NCBI RefSeq assembly: GCF_036241575.1 | Contig: NZ_CP108455.1 | Coordinates: 6,059,001-6,123,000, forward strand | Length of the DNA: 64,000 bases | Direction of reading: 5' to 3' | Source of the DNA: Streptomyces sp. NBC_01267 | GTDB lineage: Bacteria > Actinomycetota > Actinomycetes > Streptomycetales > Streptomycetaceae | Shown here: one piece after another, positions 1-8,384 of the stretch | How the letters are laid out: every line of letters starts with the position of its first letter | Position numbering within the stretch: position 1 is the first letter of the stretch | The notes under the pieces: model-generated | What the model saw: the letters and a program-made list of their open reading frames with translations, nothing else | Database searches by the model: none | Told to the model about the DNA's origin: nothing | Program-made: the position numbers and the translations under genes

Positions 1-2
1 AC

Positions 3-1214
3 GACGTCGGTTCACGGCACGAGGTCAAGGGGCGTACCGGACTCGCCCACCTCTTCGAGCACCTGATGTTCCAGGGCTCCGGACAGGTCGAGGGCAACGG
101 TCACTTCGAGCTGGTACAGGGGGCCGGAGGATCGCTCAACGGCACCACCAGCTTCGAGCGCACCAACTACTTCGAGACGATGCCCACGCACCAACTGGAG
201 CTCGCTCTCTGGCTGGAGGCGGACCGGATGGGCTCGCTGCTCGCCGCGCTCGACGAGGAGTCCATGGAGAACCAGCGGGACGTCGTCAAGAACGAGCGGC
301 GCCAGCGCTACGACAACGTGCCGTACGGCACGGCGTTCGAGAAGCTGACCGCCCTCTCGTACCCCGAGGGTCACCCGTACCACCACACGCCGATCGGGTC
401 GATGGCCGACCTGGACGCCGCGACGCTGGAGGACGCACGGGACTTCTTCCGTAAGAACTACGCGCCCAACAACGCGGTCCTGTCGGTCGTCGGTGACATC
501 GACCCCGAGCAGACGCTGGCCTGGGTCGAGAAGTACTTCGGCACCATCCCGTCCCACGACGGCAAGCAGCCGCCGCGCGACGGCGGCCTCCCCGACACCC
601 TCGGCGCCGAGGTGCGCGAAGAGGTCCACGAGGAGGTCCCCTCGCGTGCGCTGATGGCCGCCTACCGGCTCCCGGAGGACGGCACGCGCGCGTGCGACGC
701 GGCCGACATCGCGCTGACCATCCTGGGCGGCGGCGAGTCGTCGCTGCTGCACAACCGCCTGGTCCGGCGGGACCGGACAGCGGTCGCCGCGGGCTTCGGC
801 CTGCTGCGGCTGGCCGGTGCGCCCTCGCTCGGCTGGCTGGACGTCAAGACGTCGGGCGGGGTCGAGGTCCCGCAGATCGAGTCCGCGGTGGACGAGGAGC
901 TGGCCCGCTTCGCCGCCGACGGCCCCACGGCCGAGGAGATGGAGCGCGCGCAGGCCCAGCTGGAGCGCGAATGGCTGGACCGGCTGGGTACGGTCGCCGG
1001 CCGCGCCGACGAACTGTGCAGGTACGCCGTGCTGTTCGGCGACCCGCAGCTCGCGCTGAGCGCCGTGCAGCGGGTGCTGGACATCACGGCAGAAGAGGTG
1101 CAGGAGGTCGCGAAGGCGCGGCTGCGCCCCGACAACCGCGCCGTGCTCGTGTACGAGCCCGTCACGGCGGACGAGACCGACGACAACACCCGGACTGACG
1201 AGGCGGACCTGTGA
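3..1214 (+). CDS. M16 family zinc metallopeptidase, active subunit (5' end outside window)
   Basis: The reading frame is open from base 3, so the start codon lies upstream; 403 residues are visible. The inverted zinc motif HLFEH (HxxEH) is encoded at 48-62, and the more distal glutamate expected in the family lies in VVKNERRQRYDN (about 267-302). The protein is therefore a catalytically competent insulinase/processing-peptidase (pitrilysin clan) enzyme that degrades or processes peptides. It overlaps the next gene by 4 bases (stop and GTG start interlocked), which indicates translational coupling to a second M16 subunit lacking the zinc site. Such active/inactive pairs form a heterodimeric clamshell in this family. 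The substrate is not known. Confidence 0.93.
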   Translation, partial: DVGSRHEVKGRTGLAHLFEHLMFQGSGQVEGNGHFELVQGAGGSLNGTTSFERTNYFETMPTHQLELALWLEADRMGSLLAALDEESMENQRDVVKNERRQRYDNVPYGTAFEKLTALSYPEGHPYHHTPIGSMADLDAATLEDARDFFRKNYAPNNAVLSVVGDIDPEQTLAWVEKYFGTIPSHDGKQPPRDGGLPDTLGAEVREEVHEEVPSRALMAAYRLPEDGTRACDAADIALTILGGGESSLLHNRLVRRDRTAVAAGFGLLRLAGAPSLGWLDVKTSGGVEVPQIESAVDEELARFAADGPTAEEMERAQAQLEREWLDRLGTVAGRADELCRYAVLFGDPQLALSAVQRVLDITAEEVQEVAKARLRPDNRAVLVYEPVTADETDDNTRTDEADL

Positions 1215-2602
1215 CCGACGCCGCAACCGTGAGCATGACCTTCCACCCGCAGCCGCAGGCGGGTACCGCCAGGCCCTGGGCCTTCCCGGCCCCCGAGCGG
1301 TCCACGCTCCCCAACGGCCTGACCGTGCTGCGCTGCCACCGCCCCGGACAGCAGGTGGTGGCCGTCGAGATCAGCCTCGACGCCCCGCTGGACGCCGAGC
1401 CGGAAGGGCTCGACGGCATCGCCACGATCATGGCGCGGGCCTTCTCCGAGGGCACCGACAAGCACACCGCCGAGGAGTTCGCCGCGGAGCTGGAGCGCTG
1501 CGGTGCCACCCTCGACGCGCACGCCGACCACCCCGGTGTCCGGATCTCCCTGGAGGTCCCGGTCTCCCGGCTGCCCAAGGCGGTCGGCCTGCTCGCCGAC
1601 GCGCTGCGCGCGCCCGCCTTCGCGGAGAGCGAGATCGAACGGCTCGTGGGCAACCGCCTCGACGAGATCCCGCACGAGCTGGCCAACCCGGCCCGCCGCG
1701 CGGCCAAGCAGCTCTCCAAGGAGCTGTTCCCCGCCACCGCGCGCATGTCACGCCCGCGGCAGGGCACCGAGGAGACGGTGGCGCGCATCGACGCGGCGGG
1801 CGTCCGCTCCTTCTACGAGGCGTACGTCCGGCCCGCGACGGCCACCGCGGTGATCGTCGGTGACCTCACCGGCACCGACCTGGACGGCCTGCTCGCCGAC
1901 ACCCTCGGCGACTGGAAGGGCAGCGCGGGCACGCCCCGGCCGGTGGCGCCCATCACCGCGGACGACACGGGCCGGGTGGTCATCGTGGACCGTCCCGGGG
2001 CCGTCCAGACGCAGCTGCTCATCGGCCGCATCGGCGCCGACCGGCACGACCGCGTCTGGCCCGCGCAGGTTCTCGGTACGTACTGCCTGGGCGGCACCCT
2101 CACGTCCCGGCTGGACCGGGTGCTGCGTGAGGAGAAGGGCTACACCTACGGGGTGCGCGCCTTCAGCCAGGTGCTCCGCTCCGCGCCGGACGGGACCGGC
2201 GCGGCGATGCTCGCCATCAGCGGTTCGGTGGACACGGAGTCGACCGGGCCCGCGCTCGACGACCTCTGGAAGGTGCTGCGGACCCTGGCCGCCGGTGGTC
2301 TCACCGACGCCGAGCGGGACGTGGCCGTGCAGAACCTGGTGGGCGTCGCCCCGCTGAAGTACGAGACGGCCGACGCGGTCGCGGGCACCCTCGCGGACCA
2401 GGTCGAGCAGCACCTGCCGGACGACTTCCAGGCGCAGCTGTACGCGCGTCTCGCGGCGACGGGCACGGTCGAGGCGACCGCGGCGGTCGTCAGCGCCTTC
2501 CCCGACGACCGCCTGGTGACGGTGCTGGTGGGTGACGCCGCGCAGATCGCGGAGCCGGTCAGGGCGCTGGGCATCGGCGAGGTGACGGTGGTCGCGGGCT
2601 GA
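1211..2602 (+). CDS. M16 family peptidase-like protein, non-catalytic subunit
   Basis: 463 aa with a GTG start interlocked with the upstream stop. The fold signature is M16 throughout (N-terminal LPNGLTVL strand, C-terminal repeat with REEKGYTYGVRAFS, the R/Y pair region conserved in M16). Where the HxxEH zinc motif should stand the sequence reads EGLDGIATIMARAF, so both histidines and the glutamate are missing. It is thus the structural or substrate-binding half of a two-subunit protease with the preceding gene. A strong hairpin terminator follows 39 bases after the stop. Confidence 0.92.
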   Translation: MTDAATVSMTFHPQPQAGTARPWAFPAPERSTLPNGLTVLRCHRPGQQVVAVEISLDAPLDAEPEGLDGIATIMARAFSEGTDKHTAEEFAAELERCGATLDAHADHPGVRISLEVPVSRLPKAVGLLADALRAPAFAESEIERLVGNRLDEIPHELANPARRAAKQLSKELFPATARMSRPRQGTEETVARIDAAGVRSFYEAYVRPATATAVIVGDLTGTDLDGLLADTLGDWKGSAGTPRPVAPITADDTGRVVIVDRPGAVQTQLLIGRIGADRHDRVWPAQVLGTYCLGGTLTSRLDRVLREEKGYTYGVRAFSQVLRSAPDGTGAAMLAISGSVDTESTGPALDDLWKVLRTLAAGGLTDAERDVAVQNLVGVAPLKYETADAVAGTLADQVEQHLPDDFQAQLYARLAATGTVEATAAVVSAFPDDRLVTVLVGDAAQIAEPVRALGIGEVTVVAG

Positions 2603-2641
2603 CCCCCGGCTGCCCCGCGGGCGCGGGGGAGTGAAGGACGG

Positions 2642-2679
2642 ACAGGACTCCGGCGGCTCGGCTGCCGCCGGAGTCCTGT
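2642..2679 (+). terminator. Strong intrinsic terminator after the M16 pair
   Basis: A perfect 16-bp inverted repeat (arms 2642-2657 and 2664-2679) with a 6-base loop lies 39 bases after the M16 stop codon. There is only a short T pair afterwards, as is usual for Streptomyces terminators. Confidence 0.85.
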
Positions 2680-2682
2680 TCC

Positions 2683-2777
2683 GTGTCCGCCGGGCACCCG
2701 CTTCCGGTGTCCGCTGCGCACCGGTTTCCGGTGTCTCTTACGCACCCACTTCTGTGTCCGATGTGCGCACGCGATGT
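2683..2777. repeat. Degenerate 23-24 bp tandem repeat, four units
   Basis: Four units begin with GTGTCCG or GTGTCTC at 2683, 2707, 2731 and 2754. They share a GCAC core and spacing of 24, 24 and 23 bases. The repeat lies between the M16 terminator and the c-di-AMP riboswitch leader of the M23 gene. No coding function is seen; it could be an upstream regulatory array or decayed sequence. Confidence 0.6.
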
Positions 2778-2918
2778 CCGGTTTATTCGCAAGGTTGCCT
2801 GTATTTCCTGTGGCATGACCGACAAAACTGCCCATCTGTTTGGTTCAACCGACAACCACCGTTTAGCGTCTCACTCGCTGTTCGTCGGACGTAAGCCGCG
2901 ATCGCGGCGCCGAACAGC

Positions 2919-3058
2919 GATCGCCGAGTCCCCGTCAGGCGCGAGCCTGGGGAGCCGGGGACCCACGCAGTCCCTGGGGTGAATCGGGCCGCTCCGCGTG
3001 GAGCCGGCCCGTAGGAGACCTTCCTGCTCCGAACCCGTCAGCTAACCCGGTAGGCGAG
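2919..3058 (+). ncRNA. c-di-AMP riboswitch (ydaO/yuaA class)
   Basis: The leader of the M23 peptidase gene carries the conserved blocks of the ydaO class: GGGGACCCACG followed by GGGGTGAATC (about 2958-2987), and the 3' signature GAACCCGTCAGCTAACC at 3031-3047 followed by CGGTAGGCG. The closing P1 helix pairs TCGCC near 2921 with GGCGA near 3053. The aptamer ends about 25 bases before the start codon. Established knowledge: ydaO riboswitches bind cyclic di-AMP and in Streptomyces precede cell-wall hydrolase genes such as rpfA, turning them off when the ligand is abundant. Confidence 0.9.
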
Positions 3059-3083
3059 AAGGAAGGAAAGGACCAGCCACTTC

Positions 3084-3884
3084 ATGGCGTTCACCCGCCC
3101 TGCCGGTAAGCACCGTGCCCCGAACCGTCTGACCCGCAGGACTGCGACCGTGGCCGGTGTGGCCACCCTCGCCACCGCGGGTGTCATCGGCACTCTCGCG
3201 TCCCCGGCGATGGCCGACGACGTCAAGGCTCCCTCCGCGCAGGAAGTCAGCCTGGAACGGACCATCCTTGTCGGCGATTCCGTCGCCGACCGGATCGCCG
3301 CCCAGGCCGTCGCGCAGCAGTACGAGGCCGAGCAGGCCGCGGCGAAGGCGGAGGCCAGGGCCAAGGCGGTCGCCAAGGCGAAGGCGGAAGCGAAGGCCAA
3401 GGCGCGGGCCGAGGCAGCCGCGAAGGCGAAGGCCGGCCGGGAGCGTGCGGCCCGCGACGCGGAGCGCAAGCGCCTCAATGCCTATGTGGCCCCCGTGACC
3501 GGCTCGTACGTCTCCACCGGTTACCGGACCGGCGGCAATCTCTGGTCCTCCGGCAGTCACACCGGCATCGACTTCCACGCGGCGAGCGGCACCCCGGTGC
3601 ACGCCGTGGGCGCGGGCACCGTCGTCGAGGCGGGCTGGGGCGGCGCGTACGGCAACAACGTCGTCATCAAGATGAACGACGGTACGTACACCCAGTACGG
3701 CCACCTCTCGTCCATCGGCGTCTCGGTCGGCCAGTCCGTCACCTCGGACCAGCAGATCGCGCTCTCCGGCGCCACCGGCAACGTCACCGGCCCGCACCTC
3801 CACTTCGAGGCGCGTACGAGCCCCGACTACGGTTCCGACATCGACCCGGTCGCGTACCTGCGTTCACACGGCGTCAACGTCTGA
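3084..3884 (+). CDS. Secreted M23 (LytM) peptidoglycan endopeptidase
   Basis: 266 aa. The N-terminus is an export signal (RR at residues 18-19, hydrophobic stretch to about 43, Ala-x-Ala cleavage ending SPAMADD). Residues about 80-130 form a charged Ala/Lys/Arg/Glu coiled-coil linker. The C-terminal LytM domain has the zinc ligands HTGID (HxxxD) and GPHLHFE (HxH). It should cleave peptide cross-links in the cell wall during growth, germination or sporulation. Control by the c-di-AMP riboswitch directly upstream fits the known use of this second messenger for wall hydrolases. A rho-independent terminator follows. The start is preceded by an AGGAAAGGA ribosome site. Confidence 0.95.
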   Translation: MAFTRPAGKHRAPNRLTRRTATVAGVATLATAGVIGTLASPAMADDVKAPSAQEVSLERTILVGDSVADRIAAQAVAQQYEAEQAAAKAEARAKAVAKAKAEAKAKARAEAAAKAKAGRERAARDAERKRLNAYVAPVTGSYVSTGYRTGGNLWSSGSHTGIDFHAASGTPVHAVGAGTVVEAGWGGAYGNNVVIKMNDGTYTQYGHLSSIGVSVGQSVTSDQQIALSGATGNVTGPHLHFEARTSPDYGSDIDPVAYLRSHGVNV

Positions 3885-3905
3885 CCCACGCACACCCCCG
3901 TCCCC

Positions 3906-3948
3906 CGGTGGCCCCGGCGCAGATGCGCGCCGGGGCCACCGCTTTTTA
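3906..3948 (+). terminator. Intrinsic terminator of the M23 gene
   Basis: A perfect 15-bp stem (arms 3906-3920 and 3927-3941) with a 6-base loop is followed by CTTTTTATG. It lies 22 bases after the M23 stop. Confidence 0.92.
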
Positions 3949-4068
3949 TGGCCAAAAGACAGTCATCATTTACCGGTGGCCTTCGGAAATTCACGTGCAC
4001 TGTCATAGAGTCGCCGCACAGGTATGGATCGACCGCGATTTCGCGGGGGATCAGGCGGAGGTTCGGCC

Positions 4069-4746
4069 ATGCGCATTCCCGCGCATTCGGTATGCACGGC
4101 AATTCGCGACGACATCATCTCGGGGGTCCTGGAACGCGGCACCCGGCTGACCGAGGAGGTGCTCGCGCGCCGCTACGGGGTCTCGCGCGTCCCGGTGCGC
4201 GAAGCCCTGCGCACCCTGGAGTCCGAGGGCTTCGTGGTCACCCGCCGCCACGCCGGCGCCTGGGTCGCCGAGCCGAGCGAGCAGGAGGCCGCCGACCTGC
4301 TGGAGATGCGGATGCTGCTGGAGTCGATGGGCGCGGCACGCGCCGCCCGGCACCGGACCGAGGCCCATCTGAAAGTCCTGCGGGGCTTGGTCGGCCTGGG
4401 GCAGGAACGGGCCCGTCGGGGGCAGGGTGAGGATCTGCGCTCACTCGGCGGCTGGTTCCACGAAACGCTCGCGCAGGCGTCCGGGAGTGCGGCGCTGACC
4501 ACCCTGCTGACTCAGCTGAGGCAGAAGACCGCCTGGATGTACACCGTCGATCAGCCGGTCCGGCCCGTCGATTCCTGGGCCGAGCACGGCGCGATCGTGG
4601 ACGCGGTGGCCCGTGGTGACGCCGAGCGGGCCCGGTCACTGACCACGGCGCACGCGGACCGGGCGACGGCGGCGCACCGGCTCCGCAAGCGGGGGCGTGT
4701 GAGGACTTCGCAACATGCCGTAAACGTTTCGGGCATCCCGGATTAA
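4069..4746 (+). CDS. GntR/FadR-family transcriptional regulator
   Basis: 225 aa. The ATG at 4069 was chosen because GGAGG stands 8 bases upstream; an in-frame ATG at 4024 has no such site. The N-terminal winged helix (residues about 8-70) has the GntR signature RYGVSRVPVREALRTLE. The all-helical FCD ligand domain follows, with EMRMLLES and the later histidines (WFHETLAQASG, EHGAIVDAVARGD) typical of metal-assisted binding of small organic acids. The target genes are not evident, since the gene stands alone between a terminator and the convergent ptsH terminator. Confidence 0.93.
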   Translation: MRIPAHSVCTAIRDDIISGVLERGTRLTEEVLARRYGVSRVPVREALRTLESEGFVVTRRHAGAWVAEPSEQEAADLLEMRMLLESMGAARAARHRTEAHLKVLRGLVGLGQERARRGQGEDLRSLGGWFHETLAQASGSAALTTLLTQLRQKTAWMYTVDQPVRPVDSWAEHGAIVDAVARGDAERARSLTTAHADRATAAHRLRKRGRVRTSQHAVNVSGIPD

Positions 4747-4862
4747 CGAGCGTGCCGTAGAAAAAGAGCGGCATACGGAAATAGTTGTATTCCCGCAGCC
4801 GGTCTTCTGCGTGCCCTCGACCGGTCCCCGGCAATTGACCGCGCCGGAAAGACGGAATGACA

Positions 4863-4950
4863 GGGAGAGTGCGAAGAGCAGGAGAGCGCGAAGCGCAGGA
4901 AGAGTACGAAGCCCAGGGAAAGCGCGAAGGGCAGGAAAAGCAGAACCGCA
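4863..4950. repeat. 17-18 bp tandem repeat, five units
   Basis: Units of consensus GGGAGAGCGCGAAGNGCA start at 4863, 4881, 4898, 4916 and 4934. The last unit forms one arm of the ptsH terminator. The purine bias is very uneven between strands (plus strand A/G-rich), unlike the surrounding DNA. In one plus frame it reads as a six-residue charged repeat, but no start, ribosome site or continuation supports a gene. Confidence 0.75.
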
Positions 4951-4979
4951 GCGCCCGAATTCGGGACACTGCGGTTTCT
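4934..4979 (-). terminator. Intrinsic terminator of ptsH
   Basis: Outer arms 4942-4951 and 4969-4979 pair with one bulge, and an inner CCCGAATTCGGG hairpin (4954-4965) stacks inside. On the minus strand the structure is followed by CTGCTTTT, giving a U-run. It lies about 57 bases beyond the ptsH stop. Confidence 0.8.
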
Positions 4980-5035
4980 CGGAACGCCCGACTCCGGTGT
5001 CCGGAACGAACCGGCCGGGCGGAGCGGCACACGTC

Positions 5036-5317
5036 TCAGACGGTCTCGGGCAGTTCGTCGAGTCCTTCGGCGACCAGTTTGGCCAGCCGGTCGAGTGCCG
5101 CCTCGGCACCGTCGACGTCCGAGGACAGCACGATCTCCTCGCCACCTTCGGCGCCCAGGCCGAGAACCGCGAGCATCGACGCGGCGTTGACGGGGCTGGT
5201 GTCGGGCCTGGCGATCGTCACCGGGACTCCGGAAGCCGTCGTGGCACGGACGAAGATGGAGGCCGGACGGGCGTGCAGACCCTCGGCCCAACCGACCTTG
5301 ACGCGGCGCTCAGCCAT
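5036..5317 (-). CDS. ptsH: Phosphocarrier protein HPr of the sugar phosphotransferase system
   Basis: 93 aa. The active-site motif GLHARPA places the phosphorylatable histidine at residue 15. Ser47 in VNAASMLAVLGLG stands at the position of the regulatory HPr serine. HPr carries phosphate from enzyme I (PtsI) to the EIIA proteins of PTS permeases in the cytoplasm. The gene is monocistronic, starts at ATG 5317 behind GAAGGGC, and ends in its own terminator. A DasR-type dre operator lies 26 bases upstream of the start, so repression by DasR, relieved by glucosamine-6-phosphate, is expected. Confidence 0.97.
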   Translation of the reverse strand: MAERRVKVGWAEGLHARPASIFVRATTASGVPVTIARPDTSPVNAASMLAVLGLGAEGGEEIVLSSDVDGAEAALDRLAKLVAEGLDELPETV

Positions 5318-5342
5318 GGTGTTGCCCTTCGAGTTCTCTGAC

Positions 5343-5358
5343 GGTTGTCTAGACCATT
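5343..5358. promoter_or_regulatory. dre operator for DasR upstream of ptsH
   Basis: The 16-bp element GGTTGTCTAGACCATT is centred on TCTAGA and matches the published DasR consensus (ACTGGTCTAGACCACT) at nearly all core positions. It sits 26 bases before the ptsH start codon. DasR is known in S. coelicolor to control PTS genes including ptsH; occupancy here is inferred. Confidence 0.85.
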
Positions 5359-5446
5359 CTTGCACGGGGTGCGCGGCGTGCCGGGGGCCGTGCCGGATCC
5401 CAGACTGCACCGCTCGCGGTACCGCCGCGACCCGTACGCTTTCCCC

Positions 5447-8284
5447 ATGCAGCCCCCGCTGGAGCAGAGCCCGCACCAGGAGTACCCGGCCCACTGGGAA
5501 GCGGACGTGGTGCTGCGCGACGGCGGTACGGCCCGGATCAGGCCCATCACCACCGAGGACGCCGAGCGGCTGGTCAGCTTCTACGAACAGGTCTCGCCCG
5601 AGTCGAAGTACTACCGCTTCTTCGCCCCCTACCCCAGGCTGTCCGCCAAGGACGTCCACCGCTTCACCCATCACGACTACGTCGACCGGGTAGGTCTGGC
5701 GGCCACCGTCGGCGGGGAGTTCATCGCGACCGTCCGCTACGACAGGATCGGCGAGGACGAGGCGGAGGTCGCCTTCCTCGTCCAGGACGCGCACCAGGGG
5801 CGCGGTGTGGCCTCCGCCCTCCTCGAACACATCGCGGCCGTCGCCCGTGAACGCGAGGTCAGCCGCTTCGTCGCCGAGGTGCTCCCCGCCAACAACAAGA
5901 TGATCAAGGTGTTCACGGACGCCGGGTACGAGCAGAAACGCAGCTTCGAGGACGGCTCCGTCCACCTCACCCTCGACCTCGAACCCACCGCGGCCTCGCT
6001 CGCGGTCCAGCGCGCCCGCGAACAGCGCGCCGAAGCGCGCTCGGTACAGCGGTTGCTCGCCCCGCGCGCCGTCGCCGTGGTCGGCGCGGGCCGCACACCC
6101 GGCGGGGTGGGGCGCACGGTCCTGCGCAATCTGCTCGGCTCGGGCTTCACCGGCCGTACGTACGCGGTGAACCGCGCCTTCCCCGACGGCGTCACCGAGC
6201 TGGACGGGGTCCCCGCGCACCGTACCGTCGCCTCGATCGACGACACCGTGGACCTGGCGGTCATCGCCGTACCGGCCGGACGCGTCCCCGAAGCGGTCGC
6301 CGACTGCGGCGAGAGCGGCGTGCAGGGGCTGGTCGTCCTCTCCGCCGGGTACGCCGAGAGCGGCGCCGAGGGGCTGCGCCGCCAGCGCGAACTGCTCCGC
6401 CAGGCCCGCTCGTACGGCATGCGCATCATCGGCCCGAACGCCTTCGGCCTCATCAACACCGCCGAGGCCGTCCGGCTGAACGCCTCACTGGCCCCCGAGT
6501 CCCCGGTCCGCGGCCGGATCGGTCTCTTCACCCAGTCCGGCGCGATCGGCATCGCCCTGCTCTCCGGGCTGCACCGGCGCGGAGCCGGACTCTCCTCCTT
6601 CATCTCCTCGGGCAACCGCGCGGATCTCTCCGGCAACGACTTCCTGCAGTACTGGCACGAAGACCCGGACACCGATGTCGCCCTGCTCTACCTCGAATCG
6701 ATCGGCAACCCCAGGAAGTTCACCCGGCTCGCCAGGCGCACGGCAGCGGTGAAACCGGTCGTCGTGGTCAAGGGCGCCCGGCACAGCGGCAGCGCCCCGC
6801 CCGGCCACGCGGTCCCGGTCACCCGCCTCCCCGACGCCACGGTCTCGGCGCTGCTGCGGCAGGCCGGCGTCATCCTCGTCGACACCGTCACCGAGCTCGT
6901 CGACGCGGGGCTGCTGCTCGCCGACCAGCCGCTGCCCGAGGGGCCGCGCGTGGCGATCCTGGGCAACTCCGAATCCCTGGGCCTGCTGACGTACGACGCC
7001 TGTCTGACGGAACGGCTGCGTCCGCTGCTGCCCGTCGACCTGACGACGGACGCGACCCCGCAGGACTTCCGCGACGCGCTCGCCGGGGCGCTGGCCGACG
7101 AGGGCTGCGACGCGGTCCTGATCACGGCGATCCCCTGGGTGGGGGAGAACGGCGTCACCGAATCGGGCGACGGCGAAGTGCTCGCCGCCGCGCTCCGCGA
7201 GGCCGCCGCCCACTCCCCGGCCAAGCCGGTCGCCGTGGTCCACCTGGAGATCGGCGGACTGGCGGAGGCGCTGGCCGCCGCCACGAACTCGGTGCGCCAC
7301 CCCAAGGGGACGCCGCCGCCCGCCGGTCCGAGGACGGCGGGCGGCGGGGAAGCGGCGACGTCCGACTCCGACGGCGGGACCGATGCGCCGCTCGCCTGGG
7401 ACCGCCCCGGCGGGATGCCCGCCTACCCCGCCGCCGAGCGGGCCGTCCGCGCCCTCGCCCAGGCCGTCCGGTACGGACAGTGGCGCCGCCAGGCCGCCGA
7501 CCCCGGCCGGGTCCCCGCGTACGACGACATCGACGAGCCGGGCGCCGCCGAGCGGATCGGGGCGCTGCTCGAAACCGCCCACGTCGACGTCGCCCGCGGC
7601 CTGACCCTGTCCCTCGACGACGCCTGCGAACTGCTCGGCCTCTACGGCATCCGCGTCCTCCCGGCCCGCCCGGCGCCGGACGCGGACACCGCCGTCGCGG
7701 CAGCCGCGCACCTGGGCTACCCCGTGGCGCTCAAGGCCACCGCACCGCACCTCCGCCACCGCCCGGACCTCGGCGGTGTACGTCTGGACCTCGGGTCCGA
7801 GACCGGGCTGCGCCGCGCCTACACCGAACTGACCCGGGCGCTCGGCGCACCGGCGGTGGTCCAGCCGGTGGTCCAGGCGATGGTTCCCCGCGGTGTGGAC
7901 ACGGTCGTCCGGTCCGCGATCGACCCCGCAGTCGGCGCCGTCCTCTCCTTCGGGCTCGCCGGGGCGCCGTCCGAACTGCTCGGCGACACCGCACACCGGC
8001 TGGTCCCGGCCACCGACCGGGACGTCGCCGAACTCATCAGGAGCATCCGGACGGCCCCCCTCCTCTTCGGCTGGCGGGGCTCGGCGCCCGTGGACACCCA
8101 CGCCCTCGAAGAGCTGCTGCTCCGGGTGTCCCGGCTGGTCGACGACCACCCCGAGGTGGTGTCCGTCGCCCTGGAGCCGGTGGTGGTCGGGCCGAGCGGT
8201 CTGTCGGTGCTCGGCGCGTCCGTACGGCTGGCGCCCGCGAACGCCCTCGGCGACCTCGGGCCGCGCCGGATGCCCAGCTACTGA
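5447..8284 (+). CDS. GNAT acetyltransferase fused to acyl-CoA synthetase (NDP-forming)-like domains
   Basis: 945 aa. Residues about 20-175 are a GNAT domain, with the acetyl-CoA loop QGRGVASALL. Then come a CoA-binding Rossmann domain (VAVVGAGRTPGGVGRTVLRNLL, about 200-330), a succinyl-CoA-ligase-like domain (GPNAFGLINT, FTQSGAIGIALL) and a C-terminal ATP-grasp region (about 730-940). This architecture matches the Pat-type protein lysine acetyltransferases of actinomycetes, which acetylate acetyl-CoA synthetases and other enzymes, often under allosteric control by a small ligand sensed by the ligase domain. The loop expected to hold the catalytic phospho-histidine of true ligases is not obvious. 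TACGCT at 5435-5440 lies 6 bases before the ATG with no ribosome site, so the mRNA may be leaderless. Confidence 0.92.
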   Translation: MQPPLEQSPHQEYPAHWEADVVLRDGGTARIRPITTEDAERLVSFYEQVSPESKYYRFFAPYPRLSAKDVHRFTHHDYVDRVGLAATVGGEFIATVRYDRIGEDEAEVAFLVQDAHQGRGVASALLEHIAAVAREREVSRFVAEVLPANNKMIKVFTDAGYEQKRSFEDGSVHLTLDLEPTAASLAVQRAREQRAEARSVQRLLAPRAVAVVGAGRTPGGVGRTVLRNLLGSGFTGRTYAVNRAFPDGVTELDGVPAHRTVASIDDTVDLAVIAVPAGRVPEAVADCGESGVQGLVVLSAGYAESGAEGLRRQRELLRQARSYGMRIIGPNAFGLINTAEAVRLNASLAPESPVRGRIGLFTQSGAIGIALLSGLHRRGAGLSSFISSGNRADLSGNDFLQYWHEDPDTDVALLYLESIGNPRKFTRLARRTAAVKPVVVVKGARHSGSAPPGHAVPVTRLPDATVSALLRQAGVILVDTVTELVDAGLLLADQPLPEGPRVAILGNSESLGLLTYDACLTERLRPLLPVDLTTDATPQDFRDALAGALADEGCDAVLITAIPWVGENGVTESGDGEVLAAALREAAAHSPAKPVAVVHLEIGGLAEALAAATNSVRHPKGTPPPAGPRTAGGGEAATSDSDGGTDAPLAWDRPGGMPAYPAAERAVRALAQAVRYGQWRRQAADPGRVPAYDDIDEPGAAERIGALLETAHVDVARGLTLSLDDACELLGLYGIRVLPARPAPDADTAVAAAAHLGYPVALKATAPHLRHRPDLGGVRLDLGSETGLRRAYTELTRALGAPAVVQPVVQAMVPRGVDTVVRSAIDPAVGAVLSFGLAGAPSELLGDTAHRLVPATDRDVAELIRSIRTAPLLFGWRGSAPVDTHALEELLLRVSRLVDDHPEVVSVALEPVVVGPSGLSVLGASVRLAPANALGDLGPRRMPSY

Positions 8285-8384
8285 GGAGGCAGCTGTCATG
8301 AGGGCCGGACGTGCCTTCTCCGCCCTGTGGCGGGGCCCGTACCGCGCCCACCTCCCATGTGCCCGTCGGTCTAAGATGGAGCCC

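Larger units (their letters stand above)
4747..5035. other. Intergenic stretch between GntR gene and ptsH
   Basis: No gene is seen. It holds a five-unit 17-18 bp tandem repeat (4863-4950) and the ptsH terminator (4934-4979), both listed separately. Confidence 0.7.
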
